The notes under the pieces: model-generated
Database searches by the model: none
Told to the model about the DNA's origin: nothing
Seen by the model: the letters and a program-made list of their open reading frames with translations, nothing else
Made by a program: the position numbers and the translations under genes
Shown here: positions 6,854 through 15,657 of the stretch, one piece after another
Layout: each line of letters opens with the position of its first letter
Numbering within the stretch: the stretch's first letter is position 1
NCBI GenBank assembly: GCA_000432515.1
Contig: HF995990.1
Location: forward strand, 1-18,183
Reading direction: 5' to 3'
Source of the DNA: Bacteroides sp. CAG:545
Lineage (GTDB): Bacteria; Bacteroidota; Bacteroidia; Bacteroidales; UBA932
DNA length: 18,183 nt

Positions 6854-6980
6854 CAGGATCCTGACAGTCACGGCGGGGGAGTGGTGCGAACCCGAATGTG
6901 AGGTGGAGCCGACATGAACGGGTGGTGCGAATCTGAAAGGGAACAAAGGGGCAGAAGCTAAAATTGAAACATACATAACT
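6854..6980 (+). promoter_or_regulatory. folD upstream region with candidate promoter
   Basis: A 127-base gap. TAAAATTG at 6959-6966 matches TAnnTTTG at all but one position and lies 14 bases before the ATG. The ten-base word GTGGTGCGAA occurs twice (near 6881 and 6922). CAGGATCCTG just after the porin stop is a perfect short palindrome, too short to be a sure terminator. I see no riboswitch. Confidence 0.35.
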
Positions 6981-7838
6981 ATGGCGAAAGTAATCAGCGG
7001 AAAGGAACTGTCCGCAAAACTGAAAACAGAAATGGCGGCACAGGTTGCCACATTCCCGGAGAAATATGGACGTGTGCCGCATCTCGTGGTCATTCTCGTG
7101 GGAGAAGACCCGGCCAGCCAGTCTTACGTGAAGGGCAAGGCCAAAGCGTCAGAAGTAGTGGGCATCAGGAACACCACTATCCTGAAACCGGCGGACATCA
7201 CAGAAGAAGAACTTTTGGGACTTATTGCCCAGCTCAATGCAGATGACTCTGTGGACGGTATCCTGGTCCAGTTGCCTCTGCCGAAACATATCGACGAAGA
7301 TAAGGTGATAGCGGCCATTTCCAAAGACAAGGACGTGGACGGATTTCATCCCCTGAATGTGGCGGCGCTCTGGCAGAAACAGCCTTGTACAGTTCCGTGC
7401 ACCCCGAAAGGCATCATCAGAATGCTTGAGGAAGCAGGTGTGGAAATCAAGGGAAAACGTGCCGTAGTGATAGGCAGAAGCCAGATTGTGGGACTTCCGG
7501 TAGCGAAACTCCTCCTGGACAGAAATGCGACAGTGACCATTTGCCATAGCAGAACCGCTGATCTGCCCTCAGTTACAAGAGAGGCTGAGATTCTCGTGGT
7601 AGCCATCGGCCGGGCCAAATTCGTGACCGCAGACATGGTGTCACCGGGTGCAGTGGTAATCGACGTGGGAGTGAACAGGATCCCGGAAACAGGAAAACTT
7701 TGCGGCGACGTGGATTACGAGGCAGTGGAACCGATAGCATCAGTCATTACCCCGGTACCTGGCGGTGTCGGCCCTATGACCATAACCTGCTTGATGGAAA
7801 ATACCATTGAACTTTTCCTCAAGAAGATGAATGCTTAG
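6981..7838 (+). CDS. folD: Bifunctional methylenetetrahydrofolate dehydrogenase/cyclohydrolase FolD
   Basis: 285 residues, the usual FolD length. It interconverts 5,10-methylene-, 5,10-methenyl- and 10-formyl-tetrahydrofolate with NADP in the cytoplasm, supplying one-carbon units for purines and formyl-Met-tRNA. Seen in the sequence: the catalytic pair Tyr49 and Lys53 in SYVKGK (matching Tyr52/Lys56 of E. coli), DGILVQLPLPKHID (93-105), DVDGFHP with the conserved Asp120, the Rossmann nucleotide-binding loop GRSQIVGLP (165-173) and the C-terminal signature PVPGGVGPMT (258-267). The start is supported by the conserved opening MAKVISGKELS. It sits between the porin and amylase genes, each with its own gap, so it is probably transcribed alone or with the amylase 34 bases downstream. 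Confidence 0.98.
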   Translation: MAKVISGKELSAKLKTEMAAQVATFPEKYGRVPHLVVILVGEDPASQSYVKGKAKASEVVGIRNTTILKPADITEEELLGLIAQLNADDSVDGILVQLPLPKHIDEDKVIAAISKDKDVDGFHPLNVAALWQKQPCTVPCTPKGIIRMLEEAGVEIKGKRAVVIGRSQIVGLPVAKLLLDRNATVTICHSRTADLPSVTREAEILVVAIGRAKFVTADMVSPGAVVIDVGVNRIPETGKLCGDVDYEAVEPIASVITPVPGGVGPMTITCLMENTIELFLKKMNA

Positions 7839-7872
7839 GGTAATGTGAGACTAAAACTAATAATGATTTGAT

Positions 7873-9792
7873 ATGAAGAAGATTACAGTATTGGCGGCGC
7901 TTCTGGCAAGTGCGCTCATGTCAGCCCAGCCGGCTCCCGGCAGTTTCGAACAGAGTTGGAAACCGGGGCCTGACTGGCTGAAAAACGGCGTGATATATCA
8001 GGTTTATCCGTCTTCCTATAAAGATTCTGACGGAAACGGAATCGGTGACATACGGGGAGTCATCTCCAAACTTGACTACATAGAAAGCCTCGGAGTGAGA
8101 GCCATCTGGTTCAACCCGCTGTTCGAATCAGGCTGGATAGACGGAGGTTACGACATCATTGACTTTTATAAAGTGGATCCGCGCTTCGGTACGAACAACG
8201 ATCTGGTCGAATTGGTGGAAAAAGCTCATGCGAAGGGCATCAAGGTGATGCTGGACTTGGTTGCGGGCCATACCTCCGACAAGCATCCGTGGTTTGTCCA
8301 GAGTTCCGAAGACACGAATCTGCAGTACTCGGATTACTACATCTGGTCAGACAGGCTTCCGGACAAGAAAGCGGAAGCCGACCTGGAAAAGATGCTGCAG
8401 GACCCTAACTACATGCAGAACACCATCGGAAAATGGATGCTCAGCAAATATCCGAGAAACAAGTACTACTGCAAGAACTTCTATGCCTGCCAACCGTCGC
8501 TCAACTACGGATACGCAAATCCGGATCCTGACCATCCGTGGGAGCAGGGTGTGAACGAGCCTGGCCCGAAGGCTGTACGTCAGGAGCTCAAGAACATCAT
8601 CGCGTTCTGGTACGGTAAAGGTGTGGACGGATTCCGTGTGGATATGGCCAACAGTCTGGTGAAGAACGATAAGGACAAGTCCGCAATTCTGGACCTCTGG
8701 AGAGAAGTACGTGAATGGTCCGACAAGAACTATCCGGATCACGTGCTGATGGCGGAATGGGGCTCCCCGAAATATTGCCTTGCATCAGGATTCAATGTGG
8801 ATATGGACCTGAACAGCACCAGGGCACATAACCGCAGAATGTACTTCGACAGAAAACACCAGGCCGACGGCGGCTCATATTTCTCATTGAACGGCGGCCA
8901 GCCGTCAGTAAAAGACCTCTATGGCAATGACTGGAAAACCGACCAGATAGACCGGAACACCACTCCGGCCCAGATGCTCAAGGAGTATTACGACTACTTC
9001 ACGGATTGTCTGAACAGCACGTCCACAATGGGATATTTCGCCACGATCTCCGGCAATCACGATCATCTCCGCCTGAACATGGGCGCGCGCAACACCCCTG
9101 ACCAGCTGAAAGTCATGCTGACTTGGGTGCTGTCAATGCCGCTTCCGATCATCTATTACGGTGACGAAATCGGAATGCGTTCACTCGTGGATATGCCTAA
9201 CGTAGAAGGCGCGAACCACAATGGCAAGGAACGTGCCGGCGCACGTAGCCCGATGCAGTGGAGTCAGGGGACAACCGCAGGATTCAGCACCTGTTCTCCG
9301 GACAAGCTTTATCTGCCGGTGTGCCCGGACTGGACCCCGGCCACCTCATATCCGCATTATCTCGAATGGAAAAAGGATTTCGAAGCCGGAAAGGCCAAGA
9401 CTGTCGCTGCCGGTGCCCCGACCGTAGAGGCACAGGACAATAATCCGGAGTCAATGCTGAATTGGGTCCGCTCTCTGATCAAGTTCAGGTCGGAGACTGA
9501 GGCATTCTGGGCAGACAGCAAGTTTATCCCTATTTTCAATGAGGCGCAGCCATATCCGATGGTCTTCCTCAGAAGCAATGGAAAAGACACCTACCTTATA
9601 GCATTGAACCCTACAGGCGAGCGTAAGACATTGACACTCAGTAGTGAAATCAGTGATTACAAATGCGTGACGAAAGGTGCTAAAGGACTTGTGGCTCCGG
9701 CAAAATCGCTAGGAAAAGCTACATACAAGTGCTCTGGCAAAGGGGATGTGCTCACACTCGGGGCTACATCGGCTCTGATTGTCAGATTGTAG
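7873..9792 (+). CDS. Secreted GH13 alpha-amylase-family glycoside hydrolase
   Basis: 639 residues. A signal peptide (MKKITVLAALLASALMSA, cleavage near residue 18) predicts a periplasmic or exported enzyme. The (beta/alpha)8 domain opens with GVIYQVYPSSYKDSDGNGIG, including the DxDGxGxGD loop that often binds calcium. All GH13 landmarks are present: region I DLVAGH (128-133), region II GFRVD with nucleophile Asp257, region III AEW with acid/base Glu295, and region IV SGNHDH with transition-state Asp397; YYGDEIGM follows. A C-terminal beta domain ends GATSALIVRL. It should act on alpha-glucans or malto-oligosaccharides; whether it is amylase, neopullulanase, oligo-1,6-glucosidase or a transferase cannot be decided by eye. 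No SusC/SusD pair lies nearby, so this is not a standard polysaccharide-utilisation locus in this window. Confidence 0.95.
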   Translation: MKKITVLAALLASALMSAQPAPGSFEQSWKPGPDWLKNGVIYQVYPSSYKDSDGNGIGDIRGVISKLDYIESLGVRAIWFNPLFESGWIDGGYDIIDFYKVDPRFGTNNDLVELVEKAHAKGIKVMLDLVAGHTSDKHPWFVQSSEDTNLQYSDYYIWSDRLPDKKAEADLEKMLQDPNYMQNTIGKWMLSKYPRNKYYCKNFYACQPSLNYGYANPDPDHPWEQGVNEPGPKAVRQELKNIIAFWYGKGVDGFRVDMANSLVKNDKDKSAILDLWREVREWSDKNYPDHVLMAEWGSPKYCLASGFNVDMDLNSTRAHNRRMYFDRKHQADGGSYFSLNGGQPSVKDLYGNDWKTDQIDRNTTPAQMLKEYYDYFTDCLNSTSTMGYFATISGNHDHLRLNMGARNTPDQLKVMLTWVLSMPLPIIYYGDEIGMRSLVDMPNVEGANHNGKERAGARSPMQWSQGTTAGFSTCSPDKLYLPVCPDWTPATSYPHYLEWKKDFEAGKAKTVAAGAPTVEAQDNNPESMLNWVRSLIKFRSETEAFWADSKFIPIFNEAQPYPMVFLRSNGKDTYLIALNPTGERKTLTLSSEISDYKCVTKGAKGLVAPAKSLGKATYKCSGKGDVLTLGATSALIVRL

Positions 9793-9871
9793 ATTTCAGG
9801 TAAACTTGGCAATCTGCAACCTGTCAGATGTAATCATTACCGCAGAAAAAACATTAAAACTATAGCCGACT

Positions 9872-10633
9872 ATGTCTATTCTGAAAAAAATGTTGGTACG
9901 GATACCGACTAAGAAATCTTATCTGGCGATGGCCTGGGACGCTACGGCCAAAGGTCAGACTGACTTGGCGACACATCTGTTCAAGCTTGCTTATGCACAG
10001 GAGACGACTGCGGAGAAGAAAGCGGAAGCGGCATGGAACATTTATGTTGACTGCAAGAACAAGGAAAAGTATAACGAGGCTTACCTCTGGTGCGAGAGAA
10101 CCGCATTGCTCGGATATGTGAAGGCAATACGCATTTTGGGCAAGGCGCATTTCTACGGACTCGGCATTGTCCCGAATTACAGAAAGGCGGTGAAGTGGTT
10201 CAAGACTGGAGCGGAGAAGGGCGATGCTGTATGTATGAGGTTGCTGGGAGAGTGCTATGCCCGGGGCAAGGGCGTACTGAAAAATGAAAGGAAAGCCTAT
10301 GAGTATTTCCGTCAGGCATACGAACTGAAGGAAAAAGGCAGTTTCTACTGGATGGGCCTGGCATATCGTTTCGGCAGTGCGGGATATGAGAAAGACCCGG
10401 CCAAGGCAATGCAGATATGGAACGAGGGAGTGCCTGATTCCAGGTGTCTGTTTGAACTCGGCAAATGCTATTTCTGGGGAGAGGTGGTGCCAGAAGACCA
10501 TGCTCATGCATATGATTATATGAAAAAAGTCTCGGACCATGACAAGGACTTTGCGGATGATTACCTTTCTCCTGACAAGAAATCGCTCCGCACAAAAGCT
10601 GAGGTTGAGGAACTTATAAACTTCAAGGAATGA
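9872..10633 (+). CDS. Sel1-like repeat protein
   Basis: 253 residues, no signal peptide or membrane segment, so cytoplasmic. Helical-pair repeats of the Sel1 (TPR-like) type run from about 82 to 223, for example AIRILGKAHFYGLGIVPNYR then KAVKWFKTGAEKGDAVCMRL, followed by LGECYARGKGVLKNERKAYE and LFELGKCYFWGEVVPEDHAH. Such repeats form curved scaffolds that bind proteins or peptides. The gene ends in an ATGA overlap with the ATP-grasp-like gene (10630), strongly suggesting coupled translation and a shared process. A 79-base gap separates it from the amylase gene; I found no convincing promoter there. Confidence 0.92.
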   Translation: MSILKKMLVRIPTKKSYLAMAWDATAKGQTDLATHLFKLAYAQETTAEKKAEAAWNIYVDCKNKEKYNEAYLWCERTALLGYVKAIRILGKAHFYGLGIVPNYRKAVKWFKTGAEKGDAVCMRLLGECYARGKGVLKNERKAYEYFRQAYELKEKGSFYWMGLAYRFGSAGYEKDPAKAMQIWNEGVPDSRCLFELGKCYFWGEVVPEDHAHAYDYMKKVSDHDKDFADDYLSPDKKSLRTKAEVEELINFKE

Positions 10634-11664
10634 ACATTTTCAATCCCGAACATGACCTGTGTCTTGCAAATGGCGACCCGAATTTCGTGCCGCCATTTTC
10701 TGCGTTGGAATTTGCGGAAGACTGCGCGGGACTTACCAGATGGATAGACGAAGCAAAAGATGATGAAGTGATTCCATGGGGCTGGGACAGTCATCTGAAA
10801 TGCAGGCTGCTGAAGCAGGGCATTGACGAGAAACTGCTGCCGTCCGATGCGGAACTGGAGACGATAAGGGAGTTGTCGAGAAGAGGCGTGGCATCGGAGG
10901 CGGAATCTTATGTCAGGAAAACATTGACAGAAGCGGAACTTGAATTTGTCCGGCCGGAGGGCGAAGTGGTGGAACTGTCTGATGTTGACGAAGTTATAAA
11001 TGCTGTCGGCAGATTTGGCGATGCGGTGCTGAAGGCTCCGCTGTCGGGTAGCGGAAAGGGATTGCGCTGGGCACGGGCGGAAGAATTGACGGCCAGCGAT
11101 CTGGGCTGGTGCCGGAACGTCATCTCCAAGCAGGGGAGCGTGACTGTTGAGCGCCGCCACAAGGTGGTCCAGGACTTCGCGATGCTGTTCCGTGTCAATG
11201 CGGACGGGACAGTGCTGTTCGAGGGGCTTTCCATGTTCTTCAATGACAACGGAATATACAAGGGCAATGTCCTGGCTTCGGATGATTATATTCTGAAGAA
11301 GTGGAGCAGTTATGTGGACGAGGCATTGATCCGGAAAGTAAGGGCGGCATTGACAATGTTCCTGGCCGGGAGATTCTCCGGCAGATACTGCGGTTACGTC
11401 GGGGTGGACATGTTCGTCTATGAATCGGACGGCGGCTTCCGTCTGGCGCCATGTGTGGAGATGAACGTGAGGATGACGATGGGACTTCTGGCCCGCAGGG
11501 TTTTCGACAGAAGCGATTATGCGTCAGGAGATTATGTCATGACGGTGGAGTACTCGCCGGCCGATGGCGAACTGTACCGGAAATATGCGGGAGAGGAAAA
11601 CAAGACATTGACCCGGATCACTCCCTCAAGTCATTATGCGGTGGTCATCGGGGTTCGGGGATAG
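10630..11664 (+). CDS. Uncharacterised ATP-grasp-like protein
   Basis: 344 residues, cytoplasmic. It opens MNIFNPEHDLCLANGDPNF, an N-terminus I associate with an uncharacterised Bacteroidota protein family. The middle and C-terminal parts show the pattern of an ATP-grasp fold: a lysine on a strand before a glycine-rich loop (AVLKAPLSGSGKGLRW, Lys135 and G140-G144), an acidic residue after another strand (Glu174 before KVVQDF), and metal-ligand-like residues in YVGVDMFVY (Asp260) and APCVEMNVRMTMG (Glu277, Asn279, Arg281, as in the ExNxR element of ATP-grasp ligases). ATP-grasp enzymes join a carboxylate to an amine or thiol via an acyl phosphate; the substrate here is unknown. It is translationally coupled to the Sel1 gene, which may present or regulate its target. 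The fold is inferred from motifs only. Confidence 0.72.
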   Translation: MNIFNPEHDLCLANGDPNFVPPFSALEFAEDCAGLTRWIDEAKDDEVIPWGWDSHLKCRLLKQGIDEKLLPSDAELETIRELSRRGVASEAESYVRKTLTEAELEFVRPEGEVVELSDVDEVINAVGRFGDAVLKAPLSGSGKGLRWARAEELTASDLGWCRNVISKQGSVTVERRHKVVQDFAMLFRVNADGTVLFEGLSMFFNDNGIYKGNVLASDDYILKKWSSYVDEALIRKVRAALTMFLAGRFSGRYCGYVGVDMFVYESDGGFRLAPCVEMNVRMTMGLLARRVFDRSDYASGDYVMTVEYSPADGELYRKYAGEENKTLTRITPSSHYAVVIGVRG

Positions 11665-11682
11665 AATGATGCGGGTTATTTT

Positions 11683-11712
11683 TTGACGGTTGCCAAATGA
11701 TTGCTAAATTAG
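11683..11712 (+). promoter_or_regulatory. Promoter of the cysS-exonuclease III unit
   Basis: TTG at 11683-11685 and TAAATTAG at 11705-11712 are 19 bases apart and match the Bacteroidota -33/-7 consensus with one mismatch. The transcript would start near 11719, about 19 bases before the ATG at 11738, which supports that start over the TTG at 11717. Confidence 0.6.
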
Positions 11713-11737
11713 CAGATTGGAAAAAAATGAAACAGTT

Positions 11738-13303
11738 ATGCGTGAATTATATCTGACAAATACGCTTTCTCATAAGAAGGAACTTTTCGTGCCTATTCAT
11801 CCGGGTCATGTGGGTATGTATGTCTGCGGACCTACGGTTTACGGAGACGCTCACCTCGGCCATGCAAGACCGGGAGTCACATACGACGTGCTCTTCAAAT
11901 TCCTCAAGCATCTCGGCTACAAGGTGCGCTATGTCCGCAATATCACGGATGTGGGCCATCTCGAGCACGATGCAGACGAGGGAGAGGACAAGATTGCAAA
12001 GAAAGCACGCCTGGAGCAGCTCGAACCTATGGAAGTGGTCCAGAGCTATACTCTCAGATATCATGAGGCGATGCGTCAGCTCAATGTGGCGCCGCCTTCC
12101 ATCGAGCCGCGCGCTTCAGGACACATCATCGAGCAGATAGAGACCGTGAAGAAGATACTCGATGCGGGATATGCCTACATAAGCAACGGGTCAGTGTATT
12201 TCGACGTGGAAAAATACAACAAGAAGTTCCATTACGGCATCCTGTCCGGCAGAACTCTTGAGGATACATTGGAGGGAACGCGAAACCTCGACGGACAGAG
12301 CGACAAACACGCTCCGTATGACTTCGCATTGTGGAAAAAAGCTGAACCTCAGCATATTATGAGATGGCCTTCACCTTGGGGAGACGGCTTCCCGGGATGG
12401 CATCTGGAGTGCTCCGTGATGGGTGAGAAATATCTCGGCAGGGAGTTTGACATCCATGGAGGCGGAATGGATCTGATGTTCCCGCACCACGAGTGTGAAA
12501 TCGCCCAGAATGAGGCCTCTCGCGGAACTCAGGGCGTACACTACTGGGTGCACAACAATATGATCACCATCAACGGCCAGAAGATGGGCAAGTCATTGGG
12601 CAACTTCATCACGCTCCCTCAGCTTTTCGCCGGTGCACATGAGAAACTCGAACAGGCATATTCGCCGATGACAGTGCGTTTCTTCATACTTCAGGCACAT
12701 TACCGCAGCACCCTTGACTTCTCTAACGAGGCCCTCCAAGCTGCCGAAAAAGGCTATCGCCGCGTGATGCAGGCCGCACAGGACCTCCGCTCGATCGCCT
12801 CTGCCGCAGGAGTTCAGGTCAATGTCGCAGGCACGGAAGGTGACGCTGCCAATGCTCTGAAATACGGCGAATTCCTCACTGACGTCGCTCCTGATACCTG
12901 CACTGCCGACAGCGAGGCGGTAAAGGCTGTGTTCAATGGCGTGTATGACGCGCTGTGCGATGATTTGAATACCTCAGTTGCCCTTTCCCATATATTTGAT
13001 GCAGTGAGACTTGTCAATACTGAGAAAGAGAAGAAGGGGACATTGACAAAAGGCGATATCGAGACATTGCTCCGCCTTTTCGACGATATAGTTTACGGTG
13101 TGCTCGGACTTGTCGATGAGTCCGGCGATTCCGGAAAGGCAGGCAAGACAATAGCAGGCCTTATGGATATGGTCATCGAGGAGCGTGCCAAGGCCAAGGC
13201 TGCCAAGGATTGGGCGACGAGCGACAGCATCCGCGACCATCTCAAGGCTCTCGGCATCGTGGTAAAAGACACCAAGGACGGTGTAGAGTGGACATTGGAG
13301 TAG
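11738..13303 (+). CDS. cysS: Cysteinyl-tRNA synthetase
   Basis: 521 residues from the ATG at 11738. It charges tRNA-Cys with cysteine in the cytoplasm. Class I landmarks are all visible: the HIGH-type motif HLGH (39-42), the KMSKS-type motif KMGKS (282-286) and the four zinc ligands that select cysteine (Cys30 in YVCGPTVY, Cys225 in WHLECS, His250 and Glu254 in PHHECE), spaced as in E. coli CysS. An in-frame TTG at 11717 would add seven residues, but MRELYLTNTLSHKK is the typical start of the family and the promoter lies right before it. The gene for an exonuclease III follows 4 bases after the stop, so the two are very likely cotranscribed. Confidence 0.98.
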   Translation: MRELYLTNTLSHKKELFVPIHPGHVGMYVCGPTVYGDAHLGHARPGVTYDVLFKFLKHLGYKVRYVRNITDVGHLEHDADEGEDKIAKKARLEQLEPMEVVQSYTLRYHEAMRQLNVAPPSIEPRASGHIIEQIETVKKILDAGYAYISNGSVYFDVEKYNKKFHYGILSGRTLEDTLEGTRNLDGQSDKHAPYDFALWKKAEPQHIMRWPSPWGDGFPGWHLECSVMGEKYLGREFDIHGGGMDLMFPHHECEIAQNEASRGTQGVHYWVHNNMITINGQKMGKSLGNFITLPQLFAGAHEKLEQAYSPMTVRFFILQAHYRSTLDFSNEALQAAEKGYRRVMQAAQDLRSIASAAGVQVNVAGTEGDAANALKYGEFLTDVAPDTCTADSEAVKAVFNGVYDALCDDLNTSVALSHIFDAVRLVNTEKEKKGTLTKGDIETLLRLFDDIVYGVLGLVDESGDSGKAGKTIAGLMDMVIEERAKAKAAKDWATSDSIRDHLKALGIVVKDTKDGVEWTLE

Positions 13304-13307
13304 GCCT

Positions 13308-14057
13308 ATGAAACTTGTTTCGTGGAACGTGAACGGGCTGCGGGCCTGTGTGGGAAAGGGTTTTGAAGACTCTTTCAAGTCGCTTGATGCTGATGTGTTC
13401 TGTCTGCAGGAAACCAAGATGCAGGAGGGCCAGCTGGACCTCCAGTTCCCGGGTTATGAATCGTATTGGAACTACGCCGACAAGAAGGGCTACTCGGGTA
13501 CGGCCATCTTTACACGAGTGAAGCCATTGTCAGTGACGATGGATATGGGTATCGACCTGCACGACCACGAAGGACGTGTGATAGCGGCGGAATACGTAAA
13601 ATTCTATCTCGTGTGCGTCTATGTACCCAATTCCCAGGATGAGCTCAAGCGTCTGGACTACAGGATGCAGTGGGAGGATGACTTCCGCGCTTATGTGACT
13701 GCCTTGGCCGAGAAGAAAAGCGTCGTGATCTGCGGTGACCTCAATGTCGCCCACGAGGAGATCGACCTGAAGAATCCTTCCTCCAACAGACGTAATGCCG
13801 GATTTACCGACGAGGAGCGCGGCAAGTTCAATGAACTGCTCTCGGCAGGCTTCATCGACTCGTGGCGCATGCTGAATCCCGACACCGTGAAATATTCCTG
13901 GTGGTCATACCGCTTTCAGGCGCGTCAGCGCAATGCGGGATGGCGTATCGACTATTTCCTCGTTTCCGATTCGCTCAAGGACTCCGTCACGGGAGCTGAA
14001 ATCCACAATGAAATCCTCGGCTCTGACCACTGTCCGGTAGAACTCGACCTCGCGTAG
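13308..14057 (+). CDS. xth: Exodeoxyribonuclease III / AP endonuclease
   Basis: 249 residues, typical of the ExoIII/APE1 family, which cuts DNA at abasic sites and removes 3' blocks during base excision repair. Catalytic landmarks: SWNVNGLRA (Asn7), LQETKMQ (metal ligand Glu35), VYVPN (Tyr105), GDLNVAH (Asp144, Asn146), RIDYFLVS (Asp215) and GSDHCPV (Asp240-His241). The segment YSWWSYRFQARQRNAGWRID is characteristic of the bacterial ExoA/Xth branch. It follows cysS by 4 bases and has no room for its own promoter. Its stop codon lies only 11 bases from the stop of the convergent cardiolipin synthase gene. Confidence 0.97.
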   Translation: MKLVSWNVNGLRACVGKGFEDSFKSLDADVFCLQETKMQEGQLDLQFPGYESYWNYADKKGYSGTAIFTRVKPLSVTMDMGIDLHDHEGRVIAAEYVKFYLVCVYVPNSQDELKRLDYRMQWEDDFRAYVTALAEKKSVVICGDLNVAHEEIDLKNPSSNRRNAGFTDEERGKFNELLSAGFIDSWRMLNPDTVKYSWWSYRFQARQRNAGWRIDYFLVSDSLKDSVTGAEIHNEILGSDHCPVELDLA

Positions 14058-14068
14058 AGCCCTCAGTC

Positions 14069-15649
14069 CTACAGCAGTGCGGCGAAAAGGCGTATCACCT
14101 TCTGGCTGAACTTCTGGTACCACGGACGCTGCTCCCATTCCTCCAGTTTCACCTCTTTAGAGGCCTCCATGTCCTTCAGGAAAATCGCTTTGTTCACCTT
14201 GGCGGCCGTTACGTCATAGATGTAGGCATTCAACTCGTAATCCAGGTTGAAGCTTCTGAAATCCATATTTGCGGAGCCGATTTCGGAAAGATAGTCGTCA
14301 CTCACGAAGGTCTTTGAATGGATGAACCTGCCGGAACGCTCATATATCTTTATTCCGGCCTCCAGGCATTCTGTGAAATATGACCTGTTGGCAGGTCCCA
14401 TAAAGAACAGGTCGGCCTTCTTGGGCACCATGACCCTCACGTCAACACCGCTCAATGCCGCTGACTGAAGTGCCTGCAGCATCGGCTCAGGCGGAACGAA
14501 ATACGGGGTCTGGATATAGATGTATTTCTTGGCATGCTGGACCGCCCATACGGCTCCCATGTGGATATTCGGCCATCTGGACTCAGGCTCGTCCGGAACA
14601 ATCTGGATGAGCTTGTCCATTCCTTTCATTTTGAAATTCATGTCAAGACTCTGTATCGGAGCCTTTGCCAATGCTTCCGCAATGCCGTTGCCTTCGGTAT
14701 CGTTCTCAGTGTCAATGTTCTCAGTGTCAATGCTCTTTTTGTCCGCCAGAGCCGCATCGGTCTCTTCAGAATCTTTGCACATCGGGAAGTACTTTGAAAA
14801 ATCATTGTCCACTTCACCGTCGGCAGTTATCCACGAGTTGAGGAAACTGTATTGCAGACCGGCCACAGCATTGCCGGTAATACGCATATGGGTGTCACGC
14901 CACCTTACGAAGTAGTCGTCACTTATGTTCATGCCTCCGGTGTAGCCGATTTTGCCGTCGATTACCACGATTTTCCTGTGGTCACGATAGTTCAGCTGGG
15001 TCACGAGGTTCACCAGCGGCCATCTCGGTTTGGTGAACTTCTCCACCTCCACGCCGGCCTTTTTCATTTCGTTGTAGTACTTCGGACGGATGACGATGTT
15101 GGCGATATTCTCGTGTATGAATCTGACTTTCACGCCTTCACGTGCCTTCTGCATCAGCATTTCCTTGATCTGCTTGCTGCCCTGGTCCTGGCGGAAATAG
15201 AAATACTCCATGTGTATGGATTCCTTGGCATTCTTCAGGTCCTCCATCAGGAGTTCGAATTTCCTGTGACCGGAAGTAATGATTTCCAGGCCGTTGCCGT
15301 CAGTCACGCAAGTGGAGCCGTCGCACGACAGAAGCTTGGTGAGCGTCTTGTAGTCACGTTTTACGAGATTGTCCTTCTCATGTCCGAAAAGCAGTCTGAA
15401 GACCTTGTCATTGGCCTTTGTCCCGAATATCTCAATGAATTTCTTGTGCTTCTTCTTGAAATACCACGAGTGGCGGAAATTGATGCCGACCATAAAAAAG
15501 AGAAGCAGTCCGACTATCGGCAAAATGGTGATAATCAGAAGCCAGGCGATTTTTTTGGCTGAGTCACCGTTATCGAATATGATGACGATGATGGTACCCG
15601 TTATCAGCAGGGCCAGCAAGACGGAGAAAACGATGGACATGAGTGACAT
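14069..15649 (-). CDS. cls: Cardiolipin synthase (phospholipase D family)
   Basis: 526 residues from the ATG at 15649. Two N-terminal membrane helices (about 5-25 and 34-54) are followed by two PLD domains with HKD motifs: HRKIVVIDGKIGYTGGMN (His224, Lys226, Asp231) and HSKTFVSDDYLSEIGSANMD (His444, Lys446, Asp451). These enzymes join two phosphatidylglycerol molecules to make cardiolipin and free glycerol at the inner membrane. An acidic insert between the domains (about 293-330) carries a tandem IDTEN repeat encoded by two identical 15-base units; it is longer than I expect for the family. A longer reading frame to 15739 exists but its first 30 residues overlap the glpF gene and look unlike the family. 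Start lies 8 bases after the glpF stop, indicating one operon. Confidence 0.94.
   Translation of the reverse strand: MSLMSIVFSVLLALLITGTIIVIIFDNGDSAKKIAWLLIITILPIVGLLLFFMVGINFRHSWYFKKKHKKFIEIFGTKANDKVFRLLFGHEKDNLVKRDYKTLTKLLSCDGSTCVTDGNGLEIITSGHRKFELLMEDLKNAKESIHMEYFYFRQDQGSKQIKEMLMQKAREGVKVRFIHENIANIVIRPKYYNEMKKAGVEVEKFTKPRWPLVNLVTQLNYRDHRKIVVIDGKIGYTGGMNISDDYFVRWRDTHMRITGNAVAGLQYSFLNSWITADGEVDNDFSKYFPMCKDSEETDAALADKKSIDTENIDTENDTEGNGIAEALAKAPIQSLDMNFKMKGMDKLIQIVPDEPESRWPNIHMGAVWAVQHAKKYIYIQTPYFVPPEPMLQALQSAALSGVDVRVMVPKKADLFFMGPANRSYFTECLEAGIKIYERSGRFIHSKTFVSDDYLSEIGSANMDFRSFNLDYELNAYIYDVTAAKVNKAIFLKDMEASKEVKLEEWEQRPWYQKFSQKVIRLFAALL
14703..14732. repeat. 15-bp perfect tandem duplication inside cls
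   Basis: TTCTCAGTGTCAATG occurs twice in direct succession and encodes the repeated IDTEN of the acidic insert. Being a multiple of three it keeps the frame, and the copy number could vary by slippage. Confidence 0.9.
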
Positions 15650-15657
15650 TGTCAATG

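Noticed and set aside
6881..6931. Riboswitch or operator upstream of folD based on the repeated GTGGTGCGAA
   Set aside because: Only two short copies; no structure that I recognise. Known tetrahydrofolate riboswitches are described mainly from Firmicutes.
11717..11737. TTG start for cysS
   Set aside because: Would begin at or before the predicted transcript start and adds residues atypical of the family; ATG at 11738 fits.
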